Shown piece by piece: positions 36,811-46,296 of a stretch of 64,000 nt of DNA. Under the pieces are notes generated by a model that ran no database searches, was not told where the DNA came from, and was given only the letters and a program-made list of their open reading frames with translations. Origin of the DNA: Candidatus Sulfidibacterium hydrothermale. GTDB lineage: Bacteria > Bacteroidota > Bacteroidia > Bacteroidales > F082. The translations under genes and the position numbers were made by a program. Positions within the stretch are counted from its first letter, which is position 1. Each line of letters begins with the position of its first letter. The stretch covers positions 1,054,001 to 1,118,000 of the forward strand of contig NZ_CP083760.1 of assembly GCF_020149915.1 (NCBI RefSeq), written 5' to 3'.

Positions 36811-37806
36811 ATGAAAAAACTATTACTGATTATCTTGGTTCTGGGACTGTTTTTTGCCAGTTGCGAAAAAAAGATTCCGCCTGTTATTGAGATACAAGGA
36901 ATAAAACAGGATACCACAAATGCCATTATCGAAATTTCTGTTACCGGAGGCAACGAAGAAATTACCGAGGTTGGCGTAAATATCGGCTCGCAACATGGTA
37001 TAGCAACCATGAAAGGGGATAAATGGCTGGCAGTTGTCAGTGATTTAAAACCCAATTCCCTACATCAGGCGAAAGCCTATGTTACAACAAGTGAAGAAGG
37101 AACGATATACAGTGACACCGCCCTGAGTTTTAAAACTTACGCTGTTATTGACTATGACGGAAATGGTTATTATGCCGTACAAATTGGTGACCAACTTTGG
37201 CTTCAAAGCAATTTAAAAGTTACACATTACCGTGACGGTACTCCTATTCCGGAGGTAACAGACAGCTTAGCTTGGGGGAAACTGACAACCGGAGCTTATT
37301 GCTCATTTCAAAATGATACAGCGATAAGTAATGTATATGGATTGCTGTATAATTGGTGGGCAGCCTTTGGGAAGGAGCACAACCTAGCTCCTGAAGGATG
37401 GAGAGTAGCCAATGATACAGACTGGTATCAACTGTGGTTATATCTTGGAGGAGATAAATCTGGTGGAAAAATAAAAGAAAAAGGTTATAACCATTGGCTT
37501 GAGCCTAATAGTGGTGCAACTAACTCCACGGGTTTTACAGCTCTTGGAGCAGGAATGAGATGGGTCGTTTTAGACAACAACAAATCCGCCCCTATTGTAG
37601 AGAAAAATGTCCATCTAAAAAATACTAACAGTACATGGAAACAATGGCTAAATTTTAAAAAAGTCACGATGTTTTGGACAGATAAATGGCTTCCTGATAT
37701 AAATATGTATCGAATAATTATATTCGCCAATGACGATGACAATTTTCATACAACATATGGGACCCAATCAAATTCAGGTTGCTCTATAAGGCTGATAAAA
37801 GAATAA
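36811..37806 (+). CDS. FISUMP-domain lipoprotein
   Basis: A 331-residue lipoprotein: signal peptide with lipobox FFASC (Cys 17), a fibronectin-III-like segment (about 25-115), then a FISUMP (Fibrobacter major paralogous) domain. The latter is marked by GDQLWLQSNLKVTHYRDGTPIPEV, GAYCSFQND, GLLYNWWA and LAPEGWRVANDTDW. These proteins sit on the cell surface of Bacteroidota and Fibrobacteres; the function is unknown. It is AT-richer than the core genes and lies between repeat-rich gaps, so it looks like accessory DNA. Confidence 0.88.
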   Translation: MKKLLLIILVLGLFFASCEKKIPPVIEIQGIKQDTTNAIIEISVTGGNEEITEVGVNIGSQHGIATMKGDKWLAVVSDLKPNSLHQAKAYVTTSEEGTIYSDTALSFKTYAVIDYDGNGYYAVQIGDQLWLQSNLKVTHYRDGTPIPEVTDSLAWGKLTTGAYCSFQNDTAISNVYGLLYNWWAAFGKEHNLAPEGWRVANDTDWYQLWLYLGGDKSGGKIKEKGYNHWLEPNSGATNSTGFTALGAGMRWVVLDNNKSAPIVEKNVHLKNTNSTWKQWLNFKKVTMFWTDKWLPDINMYRIIIFANDDDNFHTTYGTQSNSGCSIRLIKE

Positions 37807-37813
37807 TCTTTTA

Positions 37814-37843
37814 CCCCCCCCCCCCCCCCCACACACACACACA
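37814..37843. repeat. C17 homopolymer followed by an (AC)n tract
   Basis: Seventeen C then about six AC dinucleotides, beginning eight bases after the stop codon of the FISUMP lipoprotein. Exact lengths may be affected by sequencing error. Confidence 0.8.
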
Positions 37844-37978
37844 GACTCAAGATACTGTGTTAAAATCCAAATTTATTTTCATTTCATTTTCAAAATGTTT
37901 TATTAATTTTGACACTAGCCGAAAGAAGGCTTGATCTCCCCATAATTTTGAAAACAAAACCGAAAAATAGTTTTAAAT

Positions 37979-38005
37979 CGGTACTCGTTGCAAAAACGAG
38001 TACCG
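37979..38005. other. Perfect 11-bp hairpin upstream of the first paralogue
   Basis: CGGTACTCGTT / AACGAGTACCG (37979-37989 and 37995-38005), loop GCAAA. It has no T-run, so it is not a standard terminator. It lies 33 bases ahead of the gene at 38039 and would be in its leader or operator region. Confidence 0.6.
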
Positions 38006-38038
38006 GATTGGTTATGGTAAAGTTGATAGTTAACAATT

Positions 38039-38509
38039 ATGAACGAGTATTGCATTAATACATATGGTGATCTGTCTGTAAGAAGTAAAACAAAAGATCT
38101 TTATAAGATGTTACTGCTGGGGGCTGTTTTCTATTTGTTACTTTTTGGTACGTTTTGGCTTACGGTTAATGATAAGGTGTATTTTTTATTCCTTTCTTTG
38201 TATTTAACGTTACTGTATATTTTTACTTCCGTATTTATTCCTATTACTTTAAAAGTAAGAATTAACAAAGTTGTCAGAAAGGTAAAATTTAAACAACAGC
38301 AGGTTTCATTTTTTACAAATACTGAAAATAATTATATCGTAAATGAAATCGATATAAAAGAAGTAAAAAACAGATTATCAGGTTTTAGCAAAAGAAGAAA
38401 AGATGGGATTTTGGTTAAAACAAAAGACAGAAAAGAGTTTTGGATTATTGAAGATTTTTACAATGATTACGAAGAATTAAAAGAAAGGTTGACTCGTTTT
38501 GTTTCATAG
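38039..38509 (+). CDS. Small membrane protein, paralogue A
   Basis: A 156-residue protein with two adjacent membrane helices (about 24-75), then a soluble C-terminal domain ending ILVKTKDRKEFWIIEDFYNDYEELKERL. The layout, two helices then a PH-like domain, resembles YcxB-type proteins but the match is weak. The gene at 38923 encodes a clear paralogue, with the same helix placement and the shared ending pattern GI-L-KTKD-----I-DFY-DY-E-K--L. AT-rich. Function unknown. Confidence 0.7.
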   Translation: MNEYCINTYGDLSVRSKTKDLYKMLLLGAVFYLLLFGTFWLTVNDKVYFLFLSLYLTLLYIFTSVFIPITLKVRINKVVRKVKFKQQQVSFFTNTENNYIVNEIDIKEVKNRLSGFSKRRKDGILVKTKDRKEFWIIEDFYNDYEELKERLTRFVS

Positions 38510-38531
38510 TTGCTGGTTCGCCAACTGGCTT

Positions 38532-38800
38532 AAGTCTTCCCGCCCGGCCTGCGCGGTAGCGAGACTTGGGCCATGAAGATTTGTTATATCCTTCTGGTAT
38601 GCAGATTATTTCGTGTGTTTCAACCCCCTCTCTGTTTCAAGTCTTCCCGCTCGGCCTGTGCGGGGGCGAGACTTGGAACAATCAAAAACCATAAACAAAA
38701 AATGTTTATATTTGGAGATATGAACCGGAAAGCAATTTTTGGGGATTTAGCCACAGCACAAGTCAGCCACGCACAGGGCTACGCACAAGACTTGCGCCAT
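38532..38800. repeat. Three copies of an AAGTC...GACTT inverted-repeat module
   Basis: Copy 1 at 38532-38569 and copy 2 at 38639-38676 are 38 bases long and differ at four positions. Each starts AAGTCTTCCCGC and ends GCGAGACTTGG, with a GC-rich centre. Copy 3 (38760-38800) keeps the AAGTC / AAGACTTG ends but has a different centre (CACGCACAGGGCTACGC). Copies 1 and 3 are both followed by GCCATG. They fill the gap between the two paralogues. Confidence 0.7.
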
Positions 38801-38922
38801 GTGGTCTTTATCCACCGAAAACTAACCCCATCACTAACGGATCTTACATCGTATGGTAATGCGTATTTAGGTTATTCAAATTCCATGTTTTATGATATGT
38901 ACCCGTTAAAAAATAAGTAAAA

Positions 38923-39399
38923 ATGTTTGAAATAAATAGTGTAGGAAAAAAACGTGACGGATATGTGAAAAGGGAAGCCTATAGAGGTTTGATCTTTGGC
39001 CCAATATTTTCTGTATTGATGATTTTTTTAACTTATTTAAGTATGTCCAAATGGATTGCATTTTTTTACGTCACAAGTTCGTTTTTGGTAATACTGATGT
39101 TCTTTGGATTTGTTTATTCTCCCATACTTATGCTGCAAAGGCATAATAGAACCGTTTGTTCAATAAATGTAAATAAAGAAACCGTAACAATTAAAACTTT
39201 TCAGGCTTTGTGGATGAAGTCCAAAGTCTTTGCATGGAAAAAAGAAAATTTAAAAATAAAACTTTCGAAATTTAATTGGTATGGGAAAGAAACGAAAGAA
39301 GGTATAATTCTGAAAACAAAAGATAATATGGGGTATTATTTGGTCAAGGATTATTTTATAGATTATGATGAAATAAAAAATAAATTGTTTACTTTATAA
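38923..39399 (+). CDS. Small membrane protein, paralogue B
   Basis: A 158-residue protein related to the one at 38039: N-terminal soluble stretch, two membrane helices (about 27-72), then a soluble domain ending GIILKTKDNMGYYLVKDYFIDYDEIKNKL. Identity to paralogue A is low but the order of features and spacing agree. AT-rich. Function unknown; the pair may have arisen by duplication inside this accessory patch. Confidence 0.7.
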   Translation: MFEINSVGKKRDGYVKREAYRGLIFGPIFSVLMIFLTYLSMSKWIAFFYVTSSFLVILMFFGFVYSPILMLQRHNRTVCSINVNKETVTIKTFQALWMKSKVFAWKKENLKIKLSKFNWYGKETKEGIILKTKDNMGYYLVKDYFIDYDEIKNKLFTL

Positions 39400-39462
39400 C
39401 TCCCGCCCCCTTTATTTATTCCCTGTAAAAATTCCTTTTGGCTACTGTTTTTTGGCTGTTTT

Positions 39463-39496
39463 TGTGAAAAGTTATCACAAACAATCCCTATATTTG
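39463..39496 (+). promoter_or_regulatory. icmF promoter with CRP-like inverted repeat
   Basis: TATATTTG at 39489-39496 fits the -7 consensus, 18 bases before the ATG. Just upstream lies TGTGA-N7-TCACA (39463-39479), an inverted repeat like a CRP/FNR-family operator with one extra spacer base. Its position over the -33 region would suit a regulator. Confidence 0.42.
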
Positions 39497-39514
39497 CGAG
39501 ACTCACAAAAATGA

Positions 39515-42500
39515 ATGACAATGCAGCTTCCTAAAGTTTATCAACCCAAAAATCATATTCGTATTGTAACCGCCGCTTCGTTGTTTGACGGGCATGATGC
39601 CGCCATCAACGTGATGCGCCGGATTATCCAGGCCACGGGTGCCGAAGTGATCCATCTCGGTCACAACCGCTCGGTACATGAAATTGTGAATACCGCCATC
39701 CAGGAAGATGTGCAGGCCATTGCCATCACGTCGTATCAGGGCGGACACATGGAATTTTTCAAGTACATGTACGACATGCTGAAGGAAAAAAACAGCAGTC
39801 ATATTAAAATTTTCGGCGGGGGTGGAGGCGTTATTCTTCCCGAAGAAATCGAAGAGCTGGAAGCATACGGCATTACCCGCATTTATTCGCCCGACGACGG
39901 CATGCGCATGGGCCTGCAGGGAATGATCAACGATTTGATGGAAAAAGCGGATTTCCCTACCGGGAAAGACATCAACGTCACCCTGGACGATATTAAAAAG
40001 CAGGATAAGGTAGCCATTGCCCGGCTGATTTCGGCAGCTGAAAACCACCGCGACGAAGTAGCGGACCTGCTGGACGCCTGTCGTGCGGAAGGCGAAAAAC
40101 ACCATGCCCCGGTCATCGGGATTACCGGAACCGGCGGTTCAGGAAAATCATCACTGGTGGACGAAATTGTGCGCCGGTTTTTAAGCGATTTCGACGATAA
40201 AACGCTGGCTATCATTTCGGTGGATCCGTCGCGACGGAAATCGGGCGGCGCGTTGCTTGGCGACCGTATCCGCATGAACAGCATCGACAACCCGCGGGTA
40301 TATATGCGTTCGCTGGCTACCCGTCAGTCGAATCTTTCCATTTCAAGGTATGTAAAAGATGCCGAAACCATTGCCCAGGCGGCCGGATTTGATTTGGTTA
40401 TTCTCGAAACGTCGGGTATCGGTCAGTCTGATACTGCCATTGTGGATCACAGCGATATTTCGCTTTATGTGATGACCCCCGAATATGGTGCTGCCAGCCA
40501 GTTGGAAAAAATTGATATGTTGGATTATGCCGATTTGATTGCGCTGAACAAATTCGACAAACGGGGCGCCCTGGATGCTTTGCGCGATGTAAAAAAACAG
40601 TATCAGCGTAACCATCAGTTGTTTGAAACCGACCTTGACGACATGCCGGTTTTCGGAACCATTGCTTCCCAGTTTAACGATCCGGGGGTTAACAAGTTGT
40701 ATGTAAATATTTTCAAGGTTGTAAAAGAAAAAACCGGCATTGATTTTCATTCGCATCTGCAGTCGCTGCCCGAAATGACGGAAAAGATACACATCATTCC
40801 GCCGCAGCGTGTGCGGTATCTTTCCGAAATTTCCGAAACAGTACGAAATTATAATGCGTGGGCCGAAAAACAGGCCGATATTGCCCGCCGGCTTTTCAGC
40901 GTAAAAGAATCCATCGAAGAGATGGAGAAGTCCGGTGAAAAAGAAGTGGCCGAAAAGTTAAAAGAAACTTACCAGAAGTTATTGCTCGAAATCGACCCCA
41001 AAAACTTTCGCCAGTTAGAAACGTGGGAAGAGAAAAAGAAAAAATATGCCGGACCGGAGTATGTTTATCAGGTCAGGGGAAAGGAAATCCGTGTGGCTAC
41101 CCATACCGAATCGCTGTCGCACAGTAAAATTCCAAAGGTAAGTCTGCCGCGGTTTAAAAGCTGGGGCGAGATTTTAAAATGGATTTTAAAAGAAAATGTG
41201 CCCGGTGAGTTTCCTTATGCTGCCGGTGTTTTCCCGTTTAAACGCGAAGGCGAAGATCCTACCCGGATGTTTGCTGGCGAAGGCGGCCCGGAGCGTACCA
41301 ACCGCCGGTTTCATTATGTTTCGCACGGTATGCCGGCCAAGCGGCTTTCCACTGCTTTCGACTCGGTAACGCTTTACGGTCAGGATCCTGACAGACGACC
41401 GGATATTTACGGAAAAATCGGTAATTCGGGCGTTTCCATTGCCTGTCTTGACGATGCCAAAAAACTTTACTCGGGCTTTAATCTGGCCGACCCGAAAACT
41501 TCGGTATCCATGACTATCAACGGGCCGGCACCCACCATGGTGGCTTATTTTATGAATGCTGCCATCGACCAGCAGTGCGAATTGTATATCCGTCAAAACG
41601 GACTGGAAAAACAGGTGGAGCAAATCATCGAAAAAATTTATAAAGAAAAAGGAACCGAACGTCCGCGTTACCAGGGTGATTTGCCCGAAGGCAACGACGG
41701 GCTCGGCCTGATGCTGCTAGGTGTTACGGGCGATATGGTGTTGCCCAAAGATATTTACGAACGCATTAAAGCCGACACCTTGCGCCGGGTACGAGGAACC
41801 GTACAAGCCGATATTCTGAAAGAAGACCAGGCACAGAACACCTGCATCTTTTCCACCGACTTCTCGCTGAAGCTAATGGGCGATATCCAGCAATATTTTA
41901 TTGACCATCAGGTGCGAAACTTTTACAGCGTTTCCATTTCGGGATACCATATTGCCGAAGCCGGTGCTAATCCGATTACCCAGCTGGCATTTACGCTGGC
42001 CAATGGTTTTACTTACGTAGAATATTATCGCGCCCGCGGCATGGATATCAACAAATTTGCCCCGAATCTTTCGTTCTTCTTTTCCAACGGCGAAGATCCC
42101 GAATATGCCGTCATCGGCCGGGTGGCGCGGCTGATTTGGGCCAAAGCCATGAAACTGAAATACGGCGCCGACGAACGGTCGCAGAAATTAAAATATCATA
42201 TCCAGACTTCCGGTCGCTCGCTGCATGCCCAGGAAATTGATTTTAACGATATCCGTACCACGCTACAAGCATTGTATGCCATTTACGACAATTGTAATTC
42301 GTTGCATACCAACGCTTACGACGAGGCAATTACCACGCCTACCGAAGAATCGGTACGCCGGGCTATTGCCATTCAGCTGATCATTAATCACGAACTGGGA
42401 CTGGCCAAAAACCAAAATCCGTTGCAGGGCTCGTTTATCATCGAAGAGCTGACCGATTTGGTGGAAGAAGCCATTTTATCGGAGTTCGACCGCATTACCG

Positions 42501-42892
42501 AACGCGGCGGTGTGCTCGGGGCCATGGAAACCATGTATCAGCGCAGCAAAATACAGGAAGAGTCGTTGTATTACGAAACCATGAAACACAGCGGCAAACT
42601 GCCCATTATCGGAGTGAATACATTCCTTACCGATAAGGGATCACATACCGTTATTCCCGGAGAGGTAATCCGTGCCACCGAAGCCGAAAAACAATATCAG
42701 ATTCACATGCTGGAACAGTTGCATAAAACCTGGGAAAAAGAAGCCGCTGCCGAACTGGAAAAACTGCGGAAGGCAGCCGTTGAAAACGACAATATTTTTG
42801 AAGCACTGATGGAAACGGCCAAATATGCTTCCATTGGCCAGATTACCGGGGCGCTGTTTGGTGTGGGCGGACAATACCGGAGAAATATGTGA
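39515..42892 (+). CDS. icmF: Fused cobalamin-dependent acyl-CoA mutase (IcmF)
   Basis: A 1125-residue enzyme with all parts of an isobutyryl-CoA mutase in one chain. Residues 1-145 are the B12-binding domain (LFDGHDAA, where D25 and H27 fit the base-off DxHxxG motif, its last Gly being Ala; then the GGGGGV turn). Residues about 195-420 are a MeaB/ArgK-type G-protein chaperone ([10 protein letters not shown]-loop, NKFDKRG). From about 520 on is the TIM-barrel mutase ([31 protein letters not shown]). IcmF interconverts isobutyryl-CoA and butyryl-CoA; related enzymes act on isovaleryl/pivalyl-CoA. Order and length match IcmF, not methylmalonyl-CoA mutase. Monocistronic; ATG at 39515 or 39521. 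Confidence 0.95.
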   Translation: MTMQLPKVYQPKNHIRIVTAASLFDGHDAAINVMRRIIQATGAEVIHLGHNRSVHEIVNTAIQEDVQAIAITSYQGGHMEFFKYMYDMLKEKNSSHIKIFGGGGGVILPEEIEELEAYGITRIYSPDDGMRMGLQGMINDLMEKADFPTGKDINVTLDDIKKQDKVAIARLISAAENHRDEVADLLDACRAEGEKHHAPVIGITGTGGSGKSSLVDEIVRRFLSDFDDKTLAIISVDPSRRKSGGALLGDRIRMNSIDNPRVYMRSLATRQSNLSISRYVKDAETIAQAAGFDLVILETSGIGQSDTAIVDHSDISLYVMTPEYGAASQLEKIDMLDYADLIALNKFDKRGALDALRDVKKQYQRNHQLFETDLDDMPVFGTIASQFNDPGVNKLYVNIFKVVKEKTGIDFHSHLQSLPEMTEKIHIIPPQRVRYLSEISETVRNYNAWAEKQADIARRLFSVKESIEEMEKSGEKEVAEKLKETYQKLLLEIDPKNFRQLETWEEKKKKYAGPEYVYQVRGKEIRVATHTESLSHSKIPKVSLPRFKSWGEILKWILKENVPGEFPYAAGVFPFKREGEDPTRMFAGEGGPERTNRRFHYVSHGMPAKRLSTAFDSVTLYGQDPDRRPDIYGKIGNSGVSIACLDDAKKLYSGFNLADPKTSVSMTINGPAPTMVAYFMNAAIDQQCELYIRQNGLEKQVEQIIEKIYKEKGTERPRYQGDLPEGNDGLGLMLLGVTGDMVLPKDIYERIKADTLRRVRGTVQADILKEDQAQNTCIFSTDFSLKLMGDIQQYFIDHQVRNFYSVSISGYHIAEAGANPITQLAFTLANGFTYVEYYRARGMDINKFAPNLSFFFSNGEDPEYAVIGRVARLIWAKAMKLKYGADERSQKLKYHIQTSGRSLHAQEIDFNDIRTTLQALYAIYDNCNSLHTNAYDEAITTPTEESVRRAIAIQLIINHELGLAKNQNPLQGSFIIEELTDLVEEAILSEFDRITERGGVLGAMETMYQRSKIQEESLYYETMKHSGKLPIIGVNTFLTDKGSHTVIPGEVIRATEAEKQYQIHMLEQLHKTWEKEAAAELEKLRKAAVENDNIFEALMETAKYASIGQITGALFGVGGQYRRNM

Positions 42893-42895
42893 TGC

Positions 42896-44590
42896 TTATT
42901 GTTTGACGAATTTGGCAACCTGGACATCACCTTGTTTGGTCTCGACTTTGAAAAGATATATGCCTGCCGGCAAACTGCCGGTTGGAATAAAGGAGAAACT
43001 TCCGGCTGTTGCTGAGAACACACATTTTCCTTCGGTATTGAAAATAAAGATTTTGCTGCCGGCAGGAATGTCTGTAAAAAACAGTTTGTCTGAAACCGGA
43101 TTGGGATAAATAGGGATGGGCTTTGTGGACGATTTCCTGATGCCGGTGTAATTTTCAGGAACCAGTTGAATTTTTTTGACCACTGCCTTGCCGCGGGTGA
43201 TGGTTATATTCCGGAGTGTTTTGGTGATGTAACCGGGACTTGATATTTCAAAATCGTAAGTTCCTTTTTCAATCGGGCGGTAAAAATAACCGGTTACCGA
43301 ATCGGAATAAACTTCTGAATGGTCGATATCATGGTTTATCGTAAAAATTTGGGCAGACAGCGGCTTTCCCGTAATCGAATCGGTAACAGTTCCTGTAAAT
43401 CCTTTTACGCTTTGGTGGATATACGCTAATAACGAACGATAATTGTAGTCCCAGTATTTTAAAAGGCTGTCCGGTGAAGGCGTTTTGGTTTCAGACAGTT
43501 CCAGTGTAAACTCGCGGGTGTGTTGAAAATAGTTCATATAATCCTGTCGGCCACCGGCGATACTGTACCAATCGTAGCCGTCAGTAATGCCGTCGTTCAG
43601 ATCGCGGAAATAATCAGCCCGGGCATAAGCATGAACCGTATCGGCATATTGCCGGCAAACCTCCTGCCACCAGTTGTCATCTGCCGTTCGTCTTGACCAG
43701 GTATCCCAGGGATAATTGGCCACTTCGGAGCCGGTATGCAGATTGCACGAAAGCACAAAATGATATTTTTCGGCAAAATTCATAAAAGCAATGGTTTCCG
43801 GTTGCCAGCTTTTCCCGTCCGGGTGGTCGCCGTCTTTCGGATCGGGATAATTGCGGTTTAGATCGACCTGGTTGGCATTAAAACGGGTAGCACCGTAAAC
43901 CGAAGCATTGCCACCGGCATAGGTTCCGTCCGGATTGGCCAGCGGATTAATCCAGATGTCCACACTGTCGATCAGGGAAGTGACTTCGGGAAGTTTTCCG
44001 TAATTACTTAATAAATAATCGATTAAATGTAGCATAAGGACGTAGCCTACCGGTTCATCACCGTGGATGGTGGAAGTGTACATAAAGCGGGGCAGGGTGT
44101 CGGTTTCGGAATCCAGATGCCCGATGTGGGCAAAAAGCAGTTCTCTTCCCTGCACCGATTTTCCGATACTGATGATCTGACACAAGTCGGGATACTGGTT
44201 TTGGAAATCCTGCATCATGGAAAGATACGCATCATAAGAAGGATAGTAATCCCAGTCGGCTGTGCTTTTTAATGCCGGCGGTGTAAGTTTTTCCGGAGAG
44301 AGTCGCTCAGAAGGAGGAAGCAGGGTCCGGTATGAAATATTGGTTTTTAAAAATTGAAGAAAACCGGTCCGGTCAGCATAAGCATAAACGGTGTCTCGGG
44401 CTATTTTGTCAATGGAAATGATCCGGCTTAGCGGTTGGATTTCTTTTTGTCCGGGAAAAGCAAAACAGAAATAGATTTCTCCGCGTTGGTTTAGAATTTT
44501 TTGGGCATTGGTCCAATCACTTTGTTGGGCAAAAAGCAATGGAAGACTGCCGGTAATTAAAAAAAACAAAAGAAAAATTTTCCGTTTCAT
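42896..44590 (-). CDS. M14 zinc carboxypeptidase exported by type IX secretion
   Basis: A 564-residue exported peptidase: signal peptide (1-21), M14 domain (about 115-400) with zinc ligands in TIHGDEPVG (HxxE) and CNLHTGSE, the NPLANPDGT motif and the catalytic Glu in LELSETKTP. A carboxypeptidase-regulatory-like beta domain follows (about 400-475), then a type A T9SS sorting domain of about 70 residues starting PIPIYPNPVSDKLF. It would be secreted and anchored at the surface to trim peptides. It is 9 bases behind dapA. The genome therefore must encode a T9SS, not seen here. Confidence 0.93.
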   Translation of the reverse strand: MKRKIFLLFFLITGSLPLLFAQQSDWTNAQKILNQRGEIYFCFAFPGQKEIQPLSRIISIDKIARDTVYAYADRTGFLQFLKTNISYRTLLPPSERLSPEKLTPPALKSTADWDYYPSYDAYLSMMQDFQNQYPDLCQIISIGKSVQGRELLFAHIGHLDSETDTLPRFMYTSTIHGDEPVGYVLMLHLIDYLLSNYGKLPEVTSLIDSVDIWINPLANPDGTYAGGNASVYGATRFNANQVDLNRNYPDPKDGDHPDGKSWQPETIAFMNFAEKYHFVLSCNLHTGSEVANYPWDTWSRRTADDNWWQEVCRQYADTVHAYARADYFRDLNDGITDGYDWYSIAGGRQDYMNYFQHTREFTLELSETKTPSPDSLLKYWDYNYRSLLAYIHQSVKGFTGTVTDSITGKPLSAQIFTINHDIDHSEVYSDSVTGYFYRPIEKGTYDFEISSPGYITKTLRNITITRGKAVVKKIQLVPENYTGIRKSSTKPIPIYPNPVSDKLFFTDIPAGSKIFIFNTEGKCVFSATAGSFSFIPTGSLPAGIYLFKVETKQGDVQVAKFVKQ

Positions 44591-44599
44591 AAAACCGGA

Positions 44600-45478
44600 T
44601 TAAAATTCCCGAAGTAGTTTCTGTAGTGCAAAATAAACAGCCTTATTGGCTTTTACCATAGGCAAACGAAGATTGTTTTTAATGATTCCTTTGATTTCAA
44701 GAGCTGCTTTTATGCCGGCAGGATTTCCGTCGGCAAACAACTGTTGCATTACCGGAAGCAGCGAATAGTGAATCTCTCTTGCTTTGGTGATTTTATTCTG
44801 GAGCAAAAGGTTTACCATTTGGGTAAACGGCTGAGGCAAAACATTAGCGAGAACAGAAATTACACCGGAAGCTCCTAAGGTCATCATGGGAAAAGTAAGG
44901 GCATCATCTCCGGAAAGAACCTGAAAATCTTTTGGCTTTTGACGAAGAATCTCCATAACCTGGGCTAAATCTCCGGAAGCTTCTTTTACGGCTACAATAT
45001 TCTTAAAATCATGTGCCAGTTGCAGTGTGGTTTCGGCAGCGATATTACTGGCCGTTCTGCCCGGGATATTGTAAAGAATGACAGGAACCGGCGAAGCTGC
45101 CGCCACATTTTTAAAATGGTTGTAAATTCCTTTTTGATTGGGTTTATTATAATAAGGGGTAACCGACAGAATGGCGTCTACCCCGTCAAAATCGGTGTTC
45201 TTAATGGTTCCGACCACTGTATGGGTACTGTTTCCGCCGATGCCCATTACCACAGGAACCCTGCCGTTTACGGTTTCTTTTACAAAATGCATCACCGCCT
45301 GTTTTTCATCAGTTGTTAAAGCCGGGGCCTCGCTGGTGGTTCCCAAACTGACAATGTAGTTTACTCCACCATCAAGAACATGGTGAAGCAGACGTTCCAA
45401 ACCTGAAAAATCAATGGTGCCGTAATTATGAAAAGGCGTTACAATGGCAACACCTGTTCCCTGAAAATTGGTATTCAT
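44600..45478 (-). CDS. dapA: 4-hydroxy-tetrahydrodipicolinate synthase
   Basis: A 292-residue TIM-barrel aldolase condensing pyruvate and aspartate semialdehyde on the way to diaminopimelate and lysine. Motifs: GTTSEAPALT, the Tyr in LYNIPGRT, and the Schiff-base Lys in AVKEASGD. Its ATG overlaps the stop of the upstream DUF6913 gene by four bases, so translation is coupled. Confidence 0.96.
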   Translation of the reverse strand: MNTNFQGTGVAIVTPFHNYGTIDFSGLERLLHHVLDGGVNYIVSLGTTSEAPALTTDEKQAVMHFVKETVNGRVPVVMGIGGNSTHTVVGTIKNTDFDGVDAILSVTPYYNKPNQKGIYNHFKNVAAASPVPVILYNIPGRTASNIAAETTLQLAHDFKNIVAVKEASGDLAQVMEILRQKPKDFQVLSGDDALTFPMMTLGASGVISVLANVLPQPFTQMVNLLLQNKITKAREIHYSLLPVMQQLFADGNPAGIKAALEIKGIIKNNLRLPMVKANKAVYFALQKLLREF

Positions 45479-46014
45479 GGTAAAAGTTTAATATTCAGTT
45501 GTTTGAAATATGCTTTAAAGGCTTTGTAAAAAGCCTGATAATCTTCCTGCTTTCCGGTGTTTTTCAGCGAGATATCGACTGGCGAGTTTTCTATCCGGAT
45601 GCCATTGGCTGCCTTCAGTTTGGCTTTTATGCCTTTGATTAACCGGAAACACCGGTCTGTTCCCTTATCGGCAAAGATAAGCAACAAGTCGAAATGGTGA
45701 CCGGATAACCATTTTTTTAAAACGGTTTTTTCTTTTCCGAAAAAAGAAAAATCTCTTTTGTCAATGGTTAGAAAATGTGATCCTTCCGGTTTGGGCTCGG
45801 CTTTTTTCTGGTCAAAGTAAATCAGCGCTTCTGCCTGGGGAAATTCTTTTAATACCTGGCGGATAAAAGATTCTGCATCATTCCAGCGGGAGATGTCCGG
45901 CAGACAGAAAAGCAATCCCGGCTTTTTGATCTGTTCCTGAAAATAAGCATTTATCAGAAGTTCCGAATGGTTTTCCTGACCAGATGCGACCTTCTCTTTT
46001 CCTTTTTCCTTCAT
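45475..46014 (-). CDS. DUF6913-like protein
   Basis: A 179-residue cytoplasmic protein, Lys-rich, with the pattern LLFCLPDISRWNDAESFIRQVLKEF, then LIYFDQKK and HFDLLLIFADKG. This looks like the Bacteroidota family DUF6913 that often precedes dapA. No catalytic motif is seen and the function is unknown. First gene of a run with dapA and the M14 peptidase. The start is uncertain because the N-terminus is poorly conserved. The 270-base gap behind its start (46015-46287) shows no other gene. Confidence 0.72.
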   Translation of the reverse strand: MKEKGKEKVASGQENHSELLINAYFQEQIKKPGLLFCLPDISRWNDAESFIRQVLKEFPQAEALIYFDQKKAEPKPEGSHFLTIDKRDFSFFGKEKTVLKKWLSGHHFDLLLIFADKGTDRCFRLIKGIKAKLKAANGIRIENSPVDISLKNTGKQEDYQAFYKAFKAYFKQLNIKLLP

Positions 46015-46296
46015 TTGGTCTGACTGATTGATGGTGTTTGTCGAGAAAAGGTAAAAGTAACAAGTTTTTGGTTTGCTGAAACGATTTTTTTGACTCGCTA
46101 TGGGTTTGGACGCTAAAAGTTTTCGGCGCCTTAAAACAGGAAAAACCGGAATGAGTCCAAAAACAGCCTGAAACTTATCGAGTAAAAAGGCAGTTTCGGA
46201 AGGTAGAAGCGGGGGTTGGTCGATTGCTGTAAAAACGATGCAATAATTTTCGGATATTGCTTGTCAAATAGGCAAACAATATTAAAAATGATAAAA

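Noticed and set aside
38573-38920. 115-codon frame between the two paralogues
   Set aside because: Much of it is the AAGTC...GACTT repeats read as protein; no recognisable domain. Could be a decayed gene, but not supported.
39515-42892. Methylmalonyl-CoA mutase
   Set aside because: Domain order B12-GTPase-mutase in one chain is that of IcmF; MCM has the B12 domain at the C-terminus.
46099-46170. 23-codon frame upstream of the Met-rich gene
   Set aside because: Too short and without similarity or a clear ribosome-binding context.
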